Source: JAUWVG01 sp964633715
GTDB taxonomy: Bacteria; Acidobacteriota; Aminicenantia; Aminicenantales; Aminicenantaceae
DNA: 64,000 nt
Reading direction: 5' to 3'
NCBI GenBank assembly: GCA_964633715.1
Contig: CAZWHQ010000001.1
Coordinates: 71,108-135,107 of the forward strand
Below are positions 15,862-25,305 of the stretch, one piece after another (within the stretch, counting starts at the first letter, position 1; the number at the start of each line of letters is the position of its first letter). The position numbers and the translations under genes were made by a program. The notes below the pieces were generated by a model. It did no database searches and was not told the origin of the DNA. It saw only the letters and a program-made list of their open reading frames with translations.

Positions 15862-17484
15862 ATGAATACTCAAAGACGATTACAAATGAACAATCTCGCA
15901 TCTGGTTTTGGTATAAAAAAAACAGCTTCAAAAATAGCTGCAGGATTTTTTCTTTCTCTTTTGATCTTGGTTTTGTCTGGTTTGCCACTAATGTCGACCA
16001 CTATCACACTTGTCCATACCAATGACACTCACGGCCGCTACCTCCCCTATACTATCAAGCAGGAAAACAAGGATAGGTTAGTCGGTGGGATGGAGGCTCT
16101 CAGCCATTATCTCAATGAGATCAGAAAAACGGAAAAGAATGTTCTGGTGATCGATAAGGGTGACATCATGACCGGCACTTTCGCCACAACCTTAACATAT
16201 AAAGGTGTCATTGGCGGTGTGATGATCGAGTTCTTGAACAGACTAGATTATGATCTCTGGAATTTCGGGAACCATGAATTCGATAAAGGAATAGAGAATG
16301 CCCTAGGACTGGCAGCCTTGGCTGATTTTCCAACAATCCAGGCCAATATAATCTACTCAAAGGATAAAAAACTGCTGGGGAATAAGCCCTATGTTATCTT
16401 TGAGATTGAAAGTCTGAAAGTTGGCGTGATCGCAGTCATGGAGGAAAATTTCCTTGTTGAAGTGAGTAAGGAGATGGTAGAGGGATTGGATGTTCTGCCT
16501 ATGGTTCCTGCACTTAACTCCTATATGTCAGATTTGAGAAGAGCAGCAGATTTGGTGGTTGTGATTGTTCATTCCGGATTTAAAGATGGATTGAGGATTG
16601 CACAGGATGTTCCCGGGATCGATGTCGTTTTGTGTGCTTCGGAAGACGGACGATTTCAGAAAGAAAATGGAGTCCTGGTCCAGTCGACAAAGGGACATCA
16701 GCAAACACTGGGGTATCTCAAGTTAGATGTTGAAGAGGGAAATATTGTCAATTATGAGCAGAAATTGATTGAACTTTGGGCGGATATTAAATTGACTCCA
16801 TCTCCCCGGATCAGTTCTCTTGTCGATGAAATTGACAAAGCGATCGGGAAAGAATGCAAGAAAGTGATTGGGGAAGCCAAGGCAGACTATATGAAACTTG
16901 ACTATCCTAAGGAAACTTTAAATGTCGAGAATTCTCTCGGGAACTGGATAACCGATGTCATGCGCTGGAAGACACACGTCCAAATTGGCTTTCACAACAG
17001 CGGTGCCATCAGATCGAATATTCTGGCCGGGAACATCTGTGTCCAAGATGTATTTGAGACTTCGCCGTTCAATAACACACTTGTGGTCTTTGAAATCACA
17101 GGGGAGCAGCTAAAAGATATCCTTGAACTCGATGTGGAAAGAATAAGAGATCGACTGCAGGTGTCTGGATTAGCTTATAAATACTATCCACATGAAAAAA
17201 AAGAGTACGGGAAAAGAGTGGACTTCATCACGGTGAATGGAGATATTGTCGTAAAAGACGGGGACATTCTGCTGCCGGAGAAAAAATTTACGGTGGTCAG
17301 TAACGACTATGTTGTCGGTCACGCCGAGGATAAATATTTTGGATTTCCAGTCCCTAATTCGAAAAACACTATGTTTCCCCTGGATCAAACTCTAGTCGAG
17401 TGGTTGGAAAAATACAAAATTCTCAACTACAAAAACGAATCCAGAATTGTCCGGATAATAGAATCCCCCTTAGATAAACAATGA
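15862..17484 (+). CDS. 5'-nucleotidase / 2',3'-cyclic phosphodiesterase (UshA-like), secreted
   Basis: About 540 residues. A hydrophobic export signal (SKIAAGFFLSLLILVLSG) is followed by the metallophosphoesterase domain: TNDTHGRY (metal ligands), DKGDIMTGT, FGNHEFDKGIE (catalytic NHE) and a later VHSGF segment. The C-terminal 5'-nucleotidase domain has HNSGAIRSNI and SPFNNTL for substrate binding. Periplasmic enzymes of this type dephosphorylate nucleotides for salvage. I chose the ATG at 15862 because it follows the promoter; an ATG at 15886 is equally possible since neither has a strong ribosome site. The gene stands alone between two intergenic gaps. Confidence 0.88.
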   Translation: MNTQRRLQMNNLASGFGIKKTASKIAAGFFLSLLILVLSGLPLMSTTITLVHTNDTHGRYLPYTIKQENKDRLVGGMEALSHYLNEIRKTEKNVLVIDKGDIMTGTFATTLTYKGVIGGVMIEFLNRLDYDLWNFGNHEFDKGIENALGLAALADFPTIQANIIYSKDKKLLGNKPYVIFEIESLKVGVIAVMEENFLVEVSKEMVEGLDVLPMVPALNSYMSDLRRAADLVVVIVHSGFKDGLRIAQDVPGIDVVLCASEDGRFQKENGVLVQSTKGHQQTLGYLKLDVEEGNIVNYEQKLIELWADIKLTPSPRISSLVDEIDKAIGKECKKVIGEAKADYMKLDYPKETLNVENSLGNWITDVMRWKTHVQIGFHNSGAIRSNILAGNICVQDVFETSPFNNTLVVFEITGEQLKDILELDVERIRDRLQVSGLAYKYYPHEKKEYGKRVDFITVNGDIVVKDGDILLPEKKFTVVSNDYVVGHAEDKYFGFPVPNSKNTMFPLDQTLVEWLEKYKILNYKNESRIVRIIESPLDKQ

Positions 17485-17591
17485 TCCAAATCCGTGTATT
17501 TCCGACATATGTTATGGTATCTGTTTTCTGTATTTCCAGGATAAATCCGGAAGAAGATAGATAGCGATTTGTTTTCTTTTTTAACAGTTGA

Positions 17592-18635
17592 ATGAAAAAA
17601 ATACTCAGACAAATTCATTCTTCAGCCCCTTTGCGAATAAATGACATCGGAGGCTGGACTGATACATGGTTTTCAAAAGAAGGGCATGTACTCAATATGG
17701 CCGTGTCTCCTCGTATAGAGGTGGATATTTTTGTTTTTGACATTCGGGAAGGGGAAGGAACGCAAAATCGTGTAAGGGTTCATTTGGTTGATACGGGTGA
17801 AGTTCTTTTTATAAATCCTGAAGAACCCGATCTTTCCATTCACCCTCTTATTCAGGGAACCCTTAACTCGCTGTTAATTCCAAAAAGACAAAAATTGGAT
17901 ATCCATATCCGTTCTTCTTTTCCGCCGGGAAGTGCGGTTGGCACATCGGCTTCCATGTGTGTGGCACTTCTTGGTGCTCTCGGTGCTCTAATACCGAAGA
18001 GGTTTTCTGCCGAAGAGATTGCCGCTCTTGCCCATCAGGTTGAGACTGATAAATTGGGTATGCAAAGTGGCATCCAGGATCAGATATGCGCAACATATGG
18101 AGGCGTGTGTGATATACGCATTTCAAAATATCCAGAAGCCCAAGTGTCACAAGTCTCAATTGGCCAAAAGTTAACGGAGGATTTAAACAAACAGTTGTGT
18201 CTTATCTATCTTGGAGGTGCACACAGGTCTTCAGATATTCATGAACGTGTGATTGATTCTCTCGACGATAAAAGCCCTCAAGCTGAAGCGCTTAAAGAAC
18301 TCCGAAACCTGGCAGAAGAAGGCAAAGCCAGTCTGATAAGCGAAGATCTGGCTCATCTCGGCTGCGTGATGATCCGTAACAACGAATTACAGAGAGCCCT
18401 TCATCCTGATTTGATCTCAGAGCAGGCCGATGTCGTGATCAAAATTGCGGAAAAATGCGGCGCTTTCGGTTGGAAAGTGAACGGAGCTGGAGGACAGGGT
18501 GGATCCTTGACTATTTTAAGCAGTCAGGACAGAGTTTCTCGAAAAAAAATGATCACGGACATTAAAAACCTGGGACAAGGGATTCAACACCTTCAGGTTA
18601 AACTGTCTTCTGAAGGCCTATCAGTAAGCGGTTGA
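17592..18635 (+). CDS. GHMP-family sugar kinase
   Basis: 347 residues. Three GHMP signatures are present: APLRINDIGGWTDT at the N-terminus, the ATP-binding loop PPGSAVGTSASMCVALLGAL (about 115-134), and the C-terminal GAGGQGGSL loop near 300. The GGWTDT start resembles fucokinase / D-glycero-D-manno-heptose-7-phosphate kinase rather than mevalonate-pathway kinases, so a sugar kinase for salvage or surface-glycan precursors is most likely. The exact substrate is not determinable. Start codon lacks a strong Shine-Dalgarno site. The gene is flanked by the nucleotidase and a DUF4412-like gene, with no operon partner of obvious function. Confidence 0.75.
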   Translation: MKKILRQIHSSAPLRINDIGGWTDTWFSKEGHVLNMAVSPRIEVDIFVFDIREGEGTQNRVRVHLVDTGEVLFINPEEPDLSIHPLIQGTLNSLLIPKRQKLDIHIRSSFPPGSAVGTSASMCVALLGALGALIPKRFSAEEIAALAHQVETDKLGMQSGIQDQICATYGGVCDIRISKYPEAQVSQVSIGQKLTEDLNKQLCLIYLGGAHRSSDIHERVIDSLDDKSPQAEALKELRNLAEEGKASLISEDLAHLGCVMIRNNELQRALHPDLISEQADVVIKIAEKCGAFGWKVNGAGGQGGSLTILSSQDRVSRKKMITDIKNLGQGIQHLQVKLSSEGLSVSG

Positions 18636-18788
18636 TTCTCTCCATTTTTTTGATGCCGATCCCCTCCTTCTTTAAGCTTTTGCGGATGAAAAGCGACAGT
18701 GCACCTCTGAATCTTCCTGAGACTGAAAGCACAGGAAAAGAGAGGCCGTTAAATTCAGAATTTGATAAAAATTTCTGAAAGAATTATC

Positions 18789-19532
18789 ATGAATCTGAAA
18801 AGCACACACATGAAACGGACCATCATTTTTTTTGTTTTAATGTTAACGCTCGCGTACTTTTCGTACAGCGCCGATACTTACATCAAACAGGTTATTCAAC
18901 ACAAAGCTTATATGCTTGATGGACAGGAGCATGAGGCAAAGGAAGAAATTATTGAGACCTGGATAGACAAAAATAAGCTGGCCTTAAATGGACAAGGGCG
19001 ATCCCTGATTGTTCTTCTCGATAAAAAAGTCATCTACTCTATCGATCACGTAAAAAAAACTTATGTTGAGATGAGAGTTCCTGTAGACATCCATTTATAT
19101 TTTCCGGAATCCCTAGAACAGCTCATGGGACAAGTGGCTGTTTCCGTGACTCCGACTGATGAAATTCAGAAATTTGGAAAACGAGAATGCAGATTGTATG
19201 AAGTGAATATCGATTCTTTAACGGTATCGATGAAGATGAAGGTGTGGGCAACCTTTGATGTCCCTTTTGATGGAAAATCCTATCTGGAGAAGATGTATCC
19301 TGAGCTGGCTAAAGTGACCTACCTGTTGACCGACCTCGCAGTCGCTGAATTATTAAAAATTGAAGGATTCCACTTTCGCACGGAACTGACACTTAATTTT
19401 ATGGGAGCTGAAATGGAGTCTATCCATGAAATCGTGGAAATGACCAGGAAGTCCGCTCCTGATGACATCTATTCCCTTCCCCGTGATTACACAAAAAAAG
19501 ACCGCCTTTCTCTTAAAGATTTTTTGTATTGA
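18789..19532 (+). CDS. Exported DUF4412-like protein, intact paralog
   Basis: About 247 residues with a signal peptide (IIFFVLMLTLAYFSYSA) and a mature beta-rich domain beginning DTYIKQVIQHKAYMLDGQ. The layout (YIKQ start, IDKNKLAL, YVEMRVPVD, a Gly-x-Cys-Tyr turn RECRLYEV, MKVWATFDVPFD, EIVEMTRKSAP near the end) matches periplasmic proteins carrying DUF4412, whose function is unknown. A second gene with the same layout follows at 19591, so this is a tandem duplication. Alternative starts are a TTG at 18762 and an ATG at 18810; none has a strong ribosome site. Confidence 0.65.
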   Translation: MNLKSTHMKRTIIFFVLMLTLAYFSYSADTYIKQVIQHKAYMLDGQEHEAKEEIIETWIDKNKLALNGQGRSLIVLLDKKVIYSIDHVKKTYVEMRVPVDIHLYFPESLEQLMGQVAVSVTPTDEIQKFGKRECRLYEVNIDSLTVSMKMKVWATFDVPFDGKSYLEKMYPELAKVTYLLTDLAVAELLKIEGFHFRTELTLNFMGAEMESIHEIVEMTRKSAPDDIYSLPRDYTKKDRLSLKDFLY

Positions 19533-19590
19533 TTTTTCCCATTTGAAAATATGGGTATGGCATGTTATAAAATCGACTAGGAGGTTTTTT

Positions 19591-20319
19591 ATGAAAAAAT
19601 GTTTTTTTATTTTTGTTTTAGTTGTCCTGACAACCGGATTGGTTACTGCTGATGTCTATATTAAGCAGAAAATTCATACAGATGCCATCAGCATGATGGG
19701 GCAAAGCCAACCAGCTGTTGATGATTTCAGTGAAATTTGGTTCACAGAAAACAAAATGGCCATGCATTCTCCAGGCACGTCCATTATTGTCGATATGGCT
19801 AAAAAGGTTGTCTTAATGGTCAATACTGAAGGAAAGACATATGTGGAAATGGAAATCCCTGTTGATTTTTCCAAGTACATTCCAGATGAGATGGCCCAGA
19901 TGGCCCAGATGATGCTTCAAACTTCCGTAACGGTCCAGCCGACCGGTGAAACGGCCACAATAAATAACTGAAAATGTGAGGGTTATGACGTCAACATGGA
20001 CATGATGATGTTTCAGATGAAAACAAAAGTCTGGGCCAGCAAGGATGTCCCTTTTGATTGGAAAGAGCTCATGAACACATATCTGGAGATGTCAAAAGTG
20101 GCTCTTAGGTTGAACGATCAATCTATCAAGGAAATGGCAAAAATAGATGGATACCAGATTAAGAGCGAGACAACCATGAATATGATGGGATCAGACGTCA
20201 ATTCATACCAGGAAGTGGTTGAAATTTCCCAGAAAGCGGCTCCGGCAGGGACCTATACGGTGCCTGAAGGATTTGCGAAGCAGGATAAATTATCGAGTGC
20301 TGACTTGATGAAGAGATAG
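19591..20319 (+). pseudogene. DUF4412-like paralog interrupted by one in-frame TGA
   Basis: The reading frame that starts at ATG 19591 (strong AGGAGG site, signal peptide FFIFVLVVLTTGLVTA) stops at TGA 19969-19971. It then continues in the same frame, without another stop, to TAG at 20319. The two halves together give about 242 codons and align along their whole length with the neighbour at 18789: DVYIKQ, YVEMEIPVD, then TINN-stop-KCEGYDVNMD against FGKRECRLYEVNID, and MKTKVWASKDVPFD. One nonsense change, probably from TGG Trp, therefore splits the gene. It may be recent decay, an assembly or sequencing error, or readthrough. Other genes here use TGA as a normal stop, so a changed code is not supported. 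Confidence 0.75.
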
Positions 20320-20391
20320 CTCCCTCTTCTTCGATTTATCCTCTCACTTAAAAATAGCCATCGAAAAAAATTAGTTTTTGTGTGTAGTTCT

Positions 20392-21561
20392 ATGAAAAAA
20401 GCTTATATAGGCAATTGTGTACTCTCTGATAGGCTCTTGCCGCGGGGGATGGTTGTTGTTGAGGGAGAGCACATTCTTTCTGTATCCGATTTCGGCAATG
20501 CGGCCGTAACCAGAGGATTTGAAATCGTCGATTTGGGCGAAAATTTTATCGCCCCCGGTTTTATCGATCTTCATCTCCACGGGGCTCTTGGCAAGGACAT
20601 CTTGGATGCCGATGTAGAGAGCTTAAAAATCATCTCTTCCTTTCAAGCCCTCCATGGTGTGACCGGATTTGTCGGAGCTACAATGTCCACATCCGTTGAT
20701 TCCCTGGTCCGTGTATTGGACGTGGTCAAGGCCGCTCAATCTTTATCTTTGGAGTCGGAAATTCTTGGCGTCTACATTGAAGGGCCATATATCAATGTCA
20801 ATAAAAAGGGTGCACATAACTCTCGATTTGTTGGGAATCTCGATGAAGAAGAGACAAAACGAATCCTGGATGTGCTGAATGGATTGACGGCCATCATTCC
20901 TTTCGCTCCTGAAATCCCTCAGTACTTGAGTCTGATCCCCCTATTTAAAAAAAGAGGAGTGACGATAGCTATTGGACATTCCGATGCAACATACACTCAG
21001 GCCATCAAAAGTTTTAATGCAGGCGTTTCTCATGCGACTCATCTGTTCAATGCCATGAGAGAGTTTCATCACCGTGAACCTGGAGTTGTCGGTGCCGTGT
21101 TCGATTCAGATACAGTGACGTCCGAGATTATCGCCGATGGAGTGCATATGCATCCGGCTTCAATCCGGATCGCTCTTGCACAAATGGGTGTCGACCGTCT
21201 TTGCCTGGTGACTGATTCCGTCAGGGCATCTGGAATGGGGGATGGAGTGTATGAAATGGAAAATTCTCAGGTTTTTATAGAGGGAGGAAAAGCCGTCTTA
21301 TTGGAATCTAACACTCTGGCCGGAAGTGTTTTGCCTATCAATAGAGCGATGAAAAATGTTTTGGAGTGGTGTCATTTGAGTGTACCAGAGATCGTTAAAA
21401 TGGTGACATCAAACCCAGCATGTATTCTCGGACAGGAAGATAGAATAGGGCATTTAAAAGAAGGACATCAAGCGAATCTCGTTTTTTTTGACGGTGAATT
21501 CAACATAAAAAAGACAGTTTTAAAAGGCCGAGAGGTCTATTCTCAAACAGAGTTTGAATGA
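20392..21561 (+). CDS. nagA: N-acetylglucosamine-6-phosphate deacetylase
   Basis: About 389 residues of the amidohydrolase fold. Removes acetate from GlcNAc-6-phosphate to give glucosamine-6-phosphate. Metal and catalytic motifs are readable: DLHLHGALGKD, the Glu in YIEGPYIN, IGHSDATY, SHATHLFNAM, and the catalytic Asp in LVTDSVRASGMG. NSLAGS-type substrate loop appears as SNTLAGSVLPI. The ATG at 20392 is chosen because it begins the conserved KKAYIGNCVL strand; no clear ribosome site is seen. It faces nagB, whose stop is only 10 bases away on the opposite strand. Together the two supply the classic amino-sugar catabolic route. Confidence 0.92.
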   Translation: MKKAYIGNCVLSDRLLPRGMVVVEGEHILSVSDFGNAAVTRGFEIVDLGENFIAPGFIDLHLHGALGKDILDADVESLKIISSFQALHGVTGFVGATMSTSVDSLVRVLDVVKAAQSLSLESEILGVYIEGPYINVNKKGAHNSRFVGNLDEEETKRILDVLNGLTAIIPFAPEIPQYLSLIPLFKKRGVTIAIGHSDATYTQAIKSFNAGVSHATHLFNAMREFHHREPGVVGAVFDSDTVTSEIIADGVHMHPASIRIALAQMGVDRLCLVTDSVRASGMGDGVYEMENSQVFIEGGKAVLLESNTLAGSVLPINRAMKNVLEWCHLSVPEIVKMVTSNPACILGQEDRIGHLKEGHQANLVFFDGEFNIKKTVLKGREVYSQTEFE

Positions 21562-21570
21562 TTCGGTAGA

Positions 21571-22365
21571 TCATACCTTTTTTAGGTATCTATCAACACC
21601 TTTTTTGTTTTTATACACCCAGCGATAATAATCTTTCCTAAAGAGTCGAGAAGCCGCGTCCTCATCGAGGATGATCTTGACGTCGGGATGAATCTGCAGA
21701 ACTGAAGCGGGAACCATAGCCGTAATCGGACCTTCGACACTTTTCTTTATCGCCTCTCCCTTATTTTCCCCAAATGCAAGAAGGAGGATGGTTCTGGCTT
21801 CCATGATGGTTCCTATCCCCATCGTTAGACAGTAACAGGGCACGTCTTCACCTTCTTTAAAAAAACGTCTGTTGGCTTCTATGGTTTCCTTGGTCAGTGT
21901 TTTAGCCCGAGTTCTTGAGGCAAGCGAAGAGCTGGGTTCGTTGAATCCGATGTGGCCGTTTTCACCAATTCCCAGTAGCTGTATATCGATACCACCAACA
22001 CTTTTAATTGAGGCCTCATACTGCTGGCAGTGTTCATCGATGTCTTCCGGTAATCCATGGAGCCCATGGATGTTATCTTCTCTTATATTTATTTGGCCGT
22101 ATAGATTTTTTTTCATATAGGCGGCAAAACTCTGAGGGTGATCTTCTTTTAACCCAAGATATTCGTCCAGACTAAAGGCTCGTGTCTCGGAAAAATCTAT
22201 GTCTCCTTGTTTGTACGAATCGATCAGTTTTACATACACGCCAAGAGGGGTTCGTCCTGTAGCCAGTCCAAGGACAATGTTTTTCTTTCTCTGCCATTTA
22301 TGAAAGATAATTTGATAGGCCTCTGAACAGATTTCGTCGTAGTCTGCTTTAATGATGATTTCCAT
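21571..22365 (-). CDS. nagB: Glucosamine-6-phosphate deaminase
   Basis: 264 residues, the normal NagB length. Converts glucosamine-6-phosphate to fructose-6-phosphate and ammonia. Conserved elements: GLATGRTPLGVY (phosphate loop), FSLDEYLGL with the catalytic Asp, and the GIGENGHIGFNEP motif with the catalytic His. The C-terminal extension after residue 240 is short, so allosteric control as in the Escherichia coli enzyme cannot be assumed. The ATG lies 17 bases inside the 3' end of the upstream glmM gene, indicating translational coupling. Order on the minus strand is glmM-like, glmM, nagB. Confidence 0.92.
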   Translation of the reverse strand: MEIIIKADYDEICSEAYQIIFHKWQRKKNIVLGLATGRTPLGVYVKLIDSYKQGDIDFSETRAFSLDEYLGLKEDHPQSFAAYMKKNLYGQINIREDNIHGLHGLPEDIDEHCQQYEASIKSVGGIDIQLLGIGENGHIGFNEPSSSLASRTRAKTLTKETIEANRRFFKEGEDVPCYCLTMGIGTIMEARTILLLAFGENKGEAIKKSVEGPITAMVPASVLQIHPDVKIILDEDAASRLFRKDYYRWVYKNKKGVDRYLKKV

Positions 22366-23722
22366 CTAGAATGTCCTTTATGTCTTGTTTGCAGCGGTCG
22401 ATTTGGCTTTTTGCCTTTTGTCGACTTTTTGCTTCGGCAAAAATCCGGATGATGGGTTCGGTGTTGGAGGGTCTGATGTGCAACCAAGAGTCTTTATAGT
22501 CGATTTTCAGTCCATCTAAGAAAGAAATGTTTTCACTGCGTTTTTGGTTCTGGCGCAAAAGCCGAAGGAGGCGGTAAGCCTGTTCATACGATCCTTCGAT
22601 CTTATCCTTAACCATATAATATTTGGGGATGCCTGCATGAAGTTGAGAAATGGACTTTCCCGAAAAAGCCATAGCTTCAAGAATCAAACCCATGGCCGTA
22701 AAGCTGTCTCGACAGGGATGAATTGTTGGGAATATTACTCCTCCGTTGCCTTCTCCTCCGATGATGGCCCTTTTTTGAAGAATTTGTTCGACAACATTGA
22801 TTTCCCCGATCTTTGTTCGATAGACAGGAACCTTGTACTTTCGGGCAATATCCTCGATGACCCGGGAAGTAGACAGGTTGACAGCGACCGGACCAGATTT
22901 TTTACTCAAGACAAAATCCACAGCTAGGGCCAGTGTCATCTCATCTCCAAGAGGAGTTCCATTGTCACTGACAATGGCCAGCCGGTCAGCATCTGCATCT
23001 TGAATAAAACCGATATCCGCTCCATTTTTTTTGACCTCCCGGCCTAAATGGAGGATGTTTTCTGCAGAAAGTTCATGATGGATAGGGATTCCATCCTTTC
23101 TTTTTTGATCGATTTGGACAACCCGGCATCCCAAGCGGCTAAGAAACTCAGGAAGAAGTCTTGCTCCTGCCCCATTGCAGCAGTCAGCCACAACCATATA
23201 TTTTTTCTTTTGGATGGATTTGATATCTAGATAGTCCAGAAGCTTGTTCAAATGAGGCTGCGTTGGGTTTTTTTCGATAACGGTTTTTTTATACCGGTCT
23301 ACAGTTACCCAGGAGAATTCCCCTTGATGATAGATATCCAAAAATTCCTGAACCTGGAAATAATTGAGGAACAGTCCACGTCCACTGATGAATTTTAAAC
23401 CGTTCCACTCCGGGGGATTGTGGCTGGCCGTAACAACGATGGCGCCGACAGCCGAGCTTTCCTTTGAAAGGACCATTGTGCTCGGGATCGGGCATAGACC
23501 GATATCGATCGGTTGACAGCCCACGGACAGCAATCCGGCCAAAACGGCATTTTTGATCATTTGGCCTGAGGCTCTCGCATCTTGACCGATGATAACTTTT
23601 CCGGTTCCGACATATGTTCCAAAAGCTTGGGCGAATCTTGCGGCCAATTGCGGAGTGAGGCTGTCTCCAACAACACCTCGGAGTCCTGAAACACCAATTT
23701 TTAATGAGAGTCCTTTTTTCAT
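22349..23722 (-). CDS. glmM: Phosphoglucosamine/phosphohexo-mutase, catalytically complete
   Basis: 457 residues of the alpha-D-phosphohexomutase superfamily. Interconverts hexosamine (or hexose) 6- and 1-phosphates through a phosphoserine. All four functional loops are intact: VTASHNP with the phosphoacceptor Ser100, the Mg2+ loop DADADR (242-247), the sugar-selecting GGEGNGG loop, and the phosphate clamp RPSNTEPIIR near the C-terminus. The Glu-Gly-Asn form of the sugar loop and the nagB partner favour phosphoglucosamine mutase over phosphoglucomutase, although this is inference. A degenerate copy precedes it by 3 bases. Confidence 0.82.
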   Translation of the reverse strand: MKKGLSLKIGVSGLRGVVGDSLTPQLAARFAQAFGTYVGTGKVIIGQDARASGQMIKNAVLAGLLSVGCQPIDIGLCPIPSTMVLSKESSAVGAIVVTASHNPPEWNGLKFISGRGLFLNYFQVQEFLDIYHQGEFSWVTVDRYKKTVIEKNPTQPHLNKLLDYLDIKSIQKKKYMVVADCCNGAGARLLPEFLSRLGCRVVQIDQKRKDGIPIHHELSAENILHLGREVKKNGADIGFIQDADADRLAIVSDNGTPLGDEMTLALAVDFVLSKKSGPVAVNLSTSRVIEDIARKYKVPVYRTKIGEINVVEQILQKRAIIGGEGNGGVIFPTIHPCRDSFTAMGLILEAMAFSGKSISQLHAGIPKYYMVKDKIEGSYEQAYRLLRLLRQNQKRSENISFLDGLKIDYKDSWLHIRPSNTEPIIRIFAEAKSRQKAKSQIDRCKQDIKDILDGNHH

Positions 23723-23725
23723 TGG

Positions 23726-25072
23726 CTATATATACTGGGTAATGAAATTGACAGCCTTCTCCAGTCTTGTCTCTGCCTTTTTTTTAGTTACGCTCTCCGA
23801 TATGATGCGGATCATAGGTTCGGTTGCCGAATTGCGGATGTGGATCCATCCATCCCTGGTCTCCATCCTTACTCCATCATTCAGATCTGTTACGGACCGG
23901 GAATAAAGTTTTTTTATCCGGCTGACAATGGTGTGGGCCTTATGGGGAGGACAATACACTTTTTGTTTGATGATGTGGTATTTGGGGAGTTGGGCGGCCT
24001 TTTCCGATATGGAGGATTCCTCTGCAGCAAGGGATTCGAGGATCAGGCCCATTGTCAAAAACCCGTCATATGCAGGTTGGAACAAACGAACAGCCACACT
24101 TCCGCTGCCATCTCCGGCAAGAACGCCCTCTTCATATGTCAAGGCCTGGATGACATAGGATTGACCGACACGTGTTCTCAAAATCGGACAATCATGTTTG
24201 GCGGCCACGTCTTCAATTCTCCTCGATGTGGATAAGTTGGTTAAAACTGTGCCCGGTTTTTTCCCTAAATAATAGTCCGCCACAAGGGGAAATGTGTATT
24301 CCTCGGATAGTGTTTCTCCCCTTTCTGTAACGATGGAGACACGGCTGACATCACTGTTGAGCAGAAAACCGATGTTGGCTCCTGTGATTTTAATGATAGA
24401 GGCCACTTCGGCCGCATTTCGTGGTCGAGGCTCTGGATCATGGGGAAAGTTGCCGTCGGGGGTATTGTTTAAGGGAATCAGTTCGCAGCCAAGTCTTTCA
24501 CAGAAAATGTTTGTGATGCCTGCGCCCCCACCATTGCATGCATCAATGACAACCTTCAGTCGAGCTTTTTTTATCAGATTCACATCGAGGAACTTCACTA
24601 GATGCTTGAAATAAGTTTGGATGTGATTTTGGCTGGTTGTCAGATTTCCCAACCTGTCTGCCCTTGCCTTTTTATACTTTTCCAAGTGGTAAAGATCGAG
24701 CATTTCTTCTCCCTGGAATTCATTGAGGTATGTTCCTTCGCTGTTGATGAAGGTCAGGGCATTCCACTGGGCATTGTTATGTCCTGCGGATATGGATACG
24801 GCTCCCCGGGCTCGGTATTTTCTGACCTGGTATTGCAGTATTGGTGCCGGACAAATGCCCATGTCGATAACGTCACATCCCGTAGAGAGAAGTGAGGAGA
24901 GGACTGCAGAATGGAGCATGGGGCCGGAAATTCTGGAGTCTCTCCCGATAAGAACTTTTCCGGAGCGCAAGAAAGTCCCAAAAGCGCAGGCAAAGTCCAT
25001 GACGAGCTCGGGAGTGATGGTCTCTCCGACTATGCCTCTAACTCCCGATATTCCAATTTTAAGCAGTTTCAC
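23726..25072 (-). CDS. Degenerate phosphohexomutase paralog (probable pseudoenzyme)
   Basis: 448 residues, full length and colinear with the neighbouring GlmM, so it comes from duplication. Catalytic loops have changed. TASHNP reads SAGHNN, replacing the phosphoserine with Gly97. The Mg2+ loop DxDxDR reads NSDVSR (239-244), losing two of three Asp. The sugar loop GEGNGG reads GDGSGS. The C-terminal phosphate clamp is kept as RNSATEPMIR. It should bind a phosphosugar but not catalyse phosphotransfer. An intact frame, normal domain spacing and a 3-base gap to glmM argue for selection as a regulator or partner subunit rather than decay. It is the first gene of the minus-strand operon. Confidence 0.8.
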   Translation of the reverse strand: MKLLKIGISGVRGIVGETITPELVMDFACAFGTFLRSGKVLIGRDSRISGPMLHSAVLSSLLSTGCDVIDMGICPAPILQYQVRKYRARGAVSISAGHNNAQWNALTFINSEGTYLNEFQGEEMLDLYHLEKYKKARADRLGNLTTSQNHIQTYFKHLVKFLDVNLIKKARLKVVIDACNGGGAGITNIFCERLGCELIPLNNTPDGNFPHDPEPRPRNAAEVASIIKITGANIGFLLNSDVSRVSIVTERGETLSEEYTFPLVADYYLGKKPGTVLTNLSTSRRIEDVAAKHDCPILRTRVGQSYVIQALTYEEGVLAGDGSGSVAVRLFQPAYDGFLTMGLILESLAAEESSISEKAAQLPKYHIIKQKVYCPPHKAHTIVSRIKKLYSRSVTDLNDGVRMETRDGWIHIRNSATEPMIRIISESVTKKKAETRLEKAVNFITQYI

Positions 25073-25305
25073 CTCATCACCATTTTCATTCCTTATATAT
25101 CAAAAATAGATGGGACATGCTACAGAAGATACAAGTTCCTCTATAAATCGAAAATCTTCTAAAATGCTTTTTTCTTCATTTTACCCCCACTTCTCCAAAC
25201 TCTATTTAAATTGTTTATGGGGATCAAATATATTCCCAATTGACCTGATTGCCAAATTTTGATTTATTTAGAGACAAGAAAGCCAGTTATTTTGGAGGAC
25301 AAACC

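Noticed and set aside
15557..15988. Minus-strand frame of 143 codons upstream of xdhC
   Set aside because: It overlaps the promoter and the signal peptide of the nucleotidase gene on the other strand and has no recognisable domain.
18605..18760. Minus-strand frame of about 44-60 codons after the GHMP kinase
   Set aside because: It has only a GTG start, overlaps the kinase 3' end, and has no ribosome site at a fitting position.
19591..20319. Alternative genetic code with TGA as Trp or Sec
   Set aside because: Many other genes in the window end in TGA in the normal way, there is no SECIS-like hairpin immediately downstream, and only one gene shows an internal TGA.
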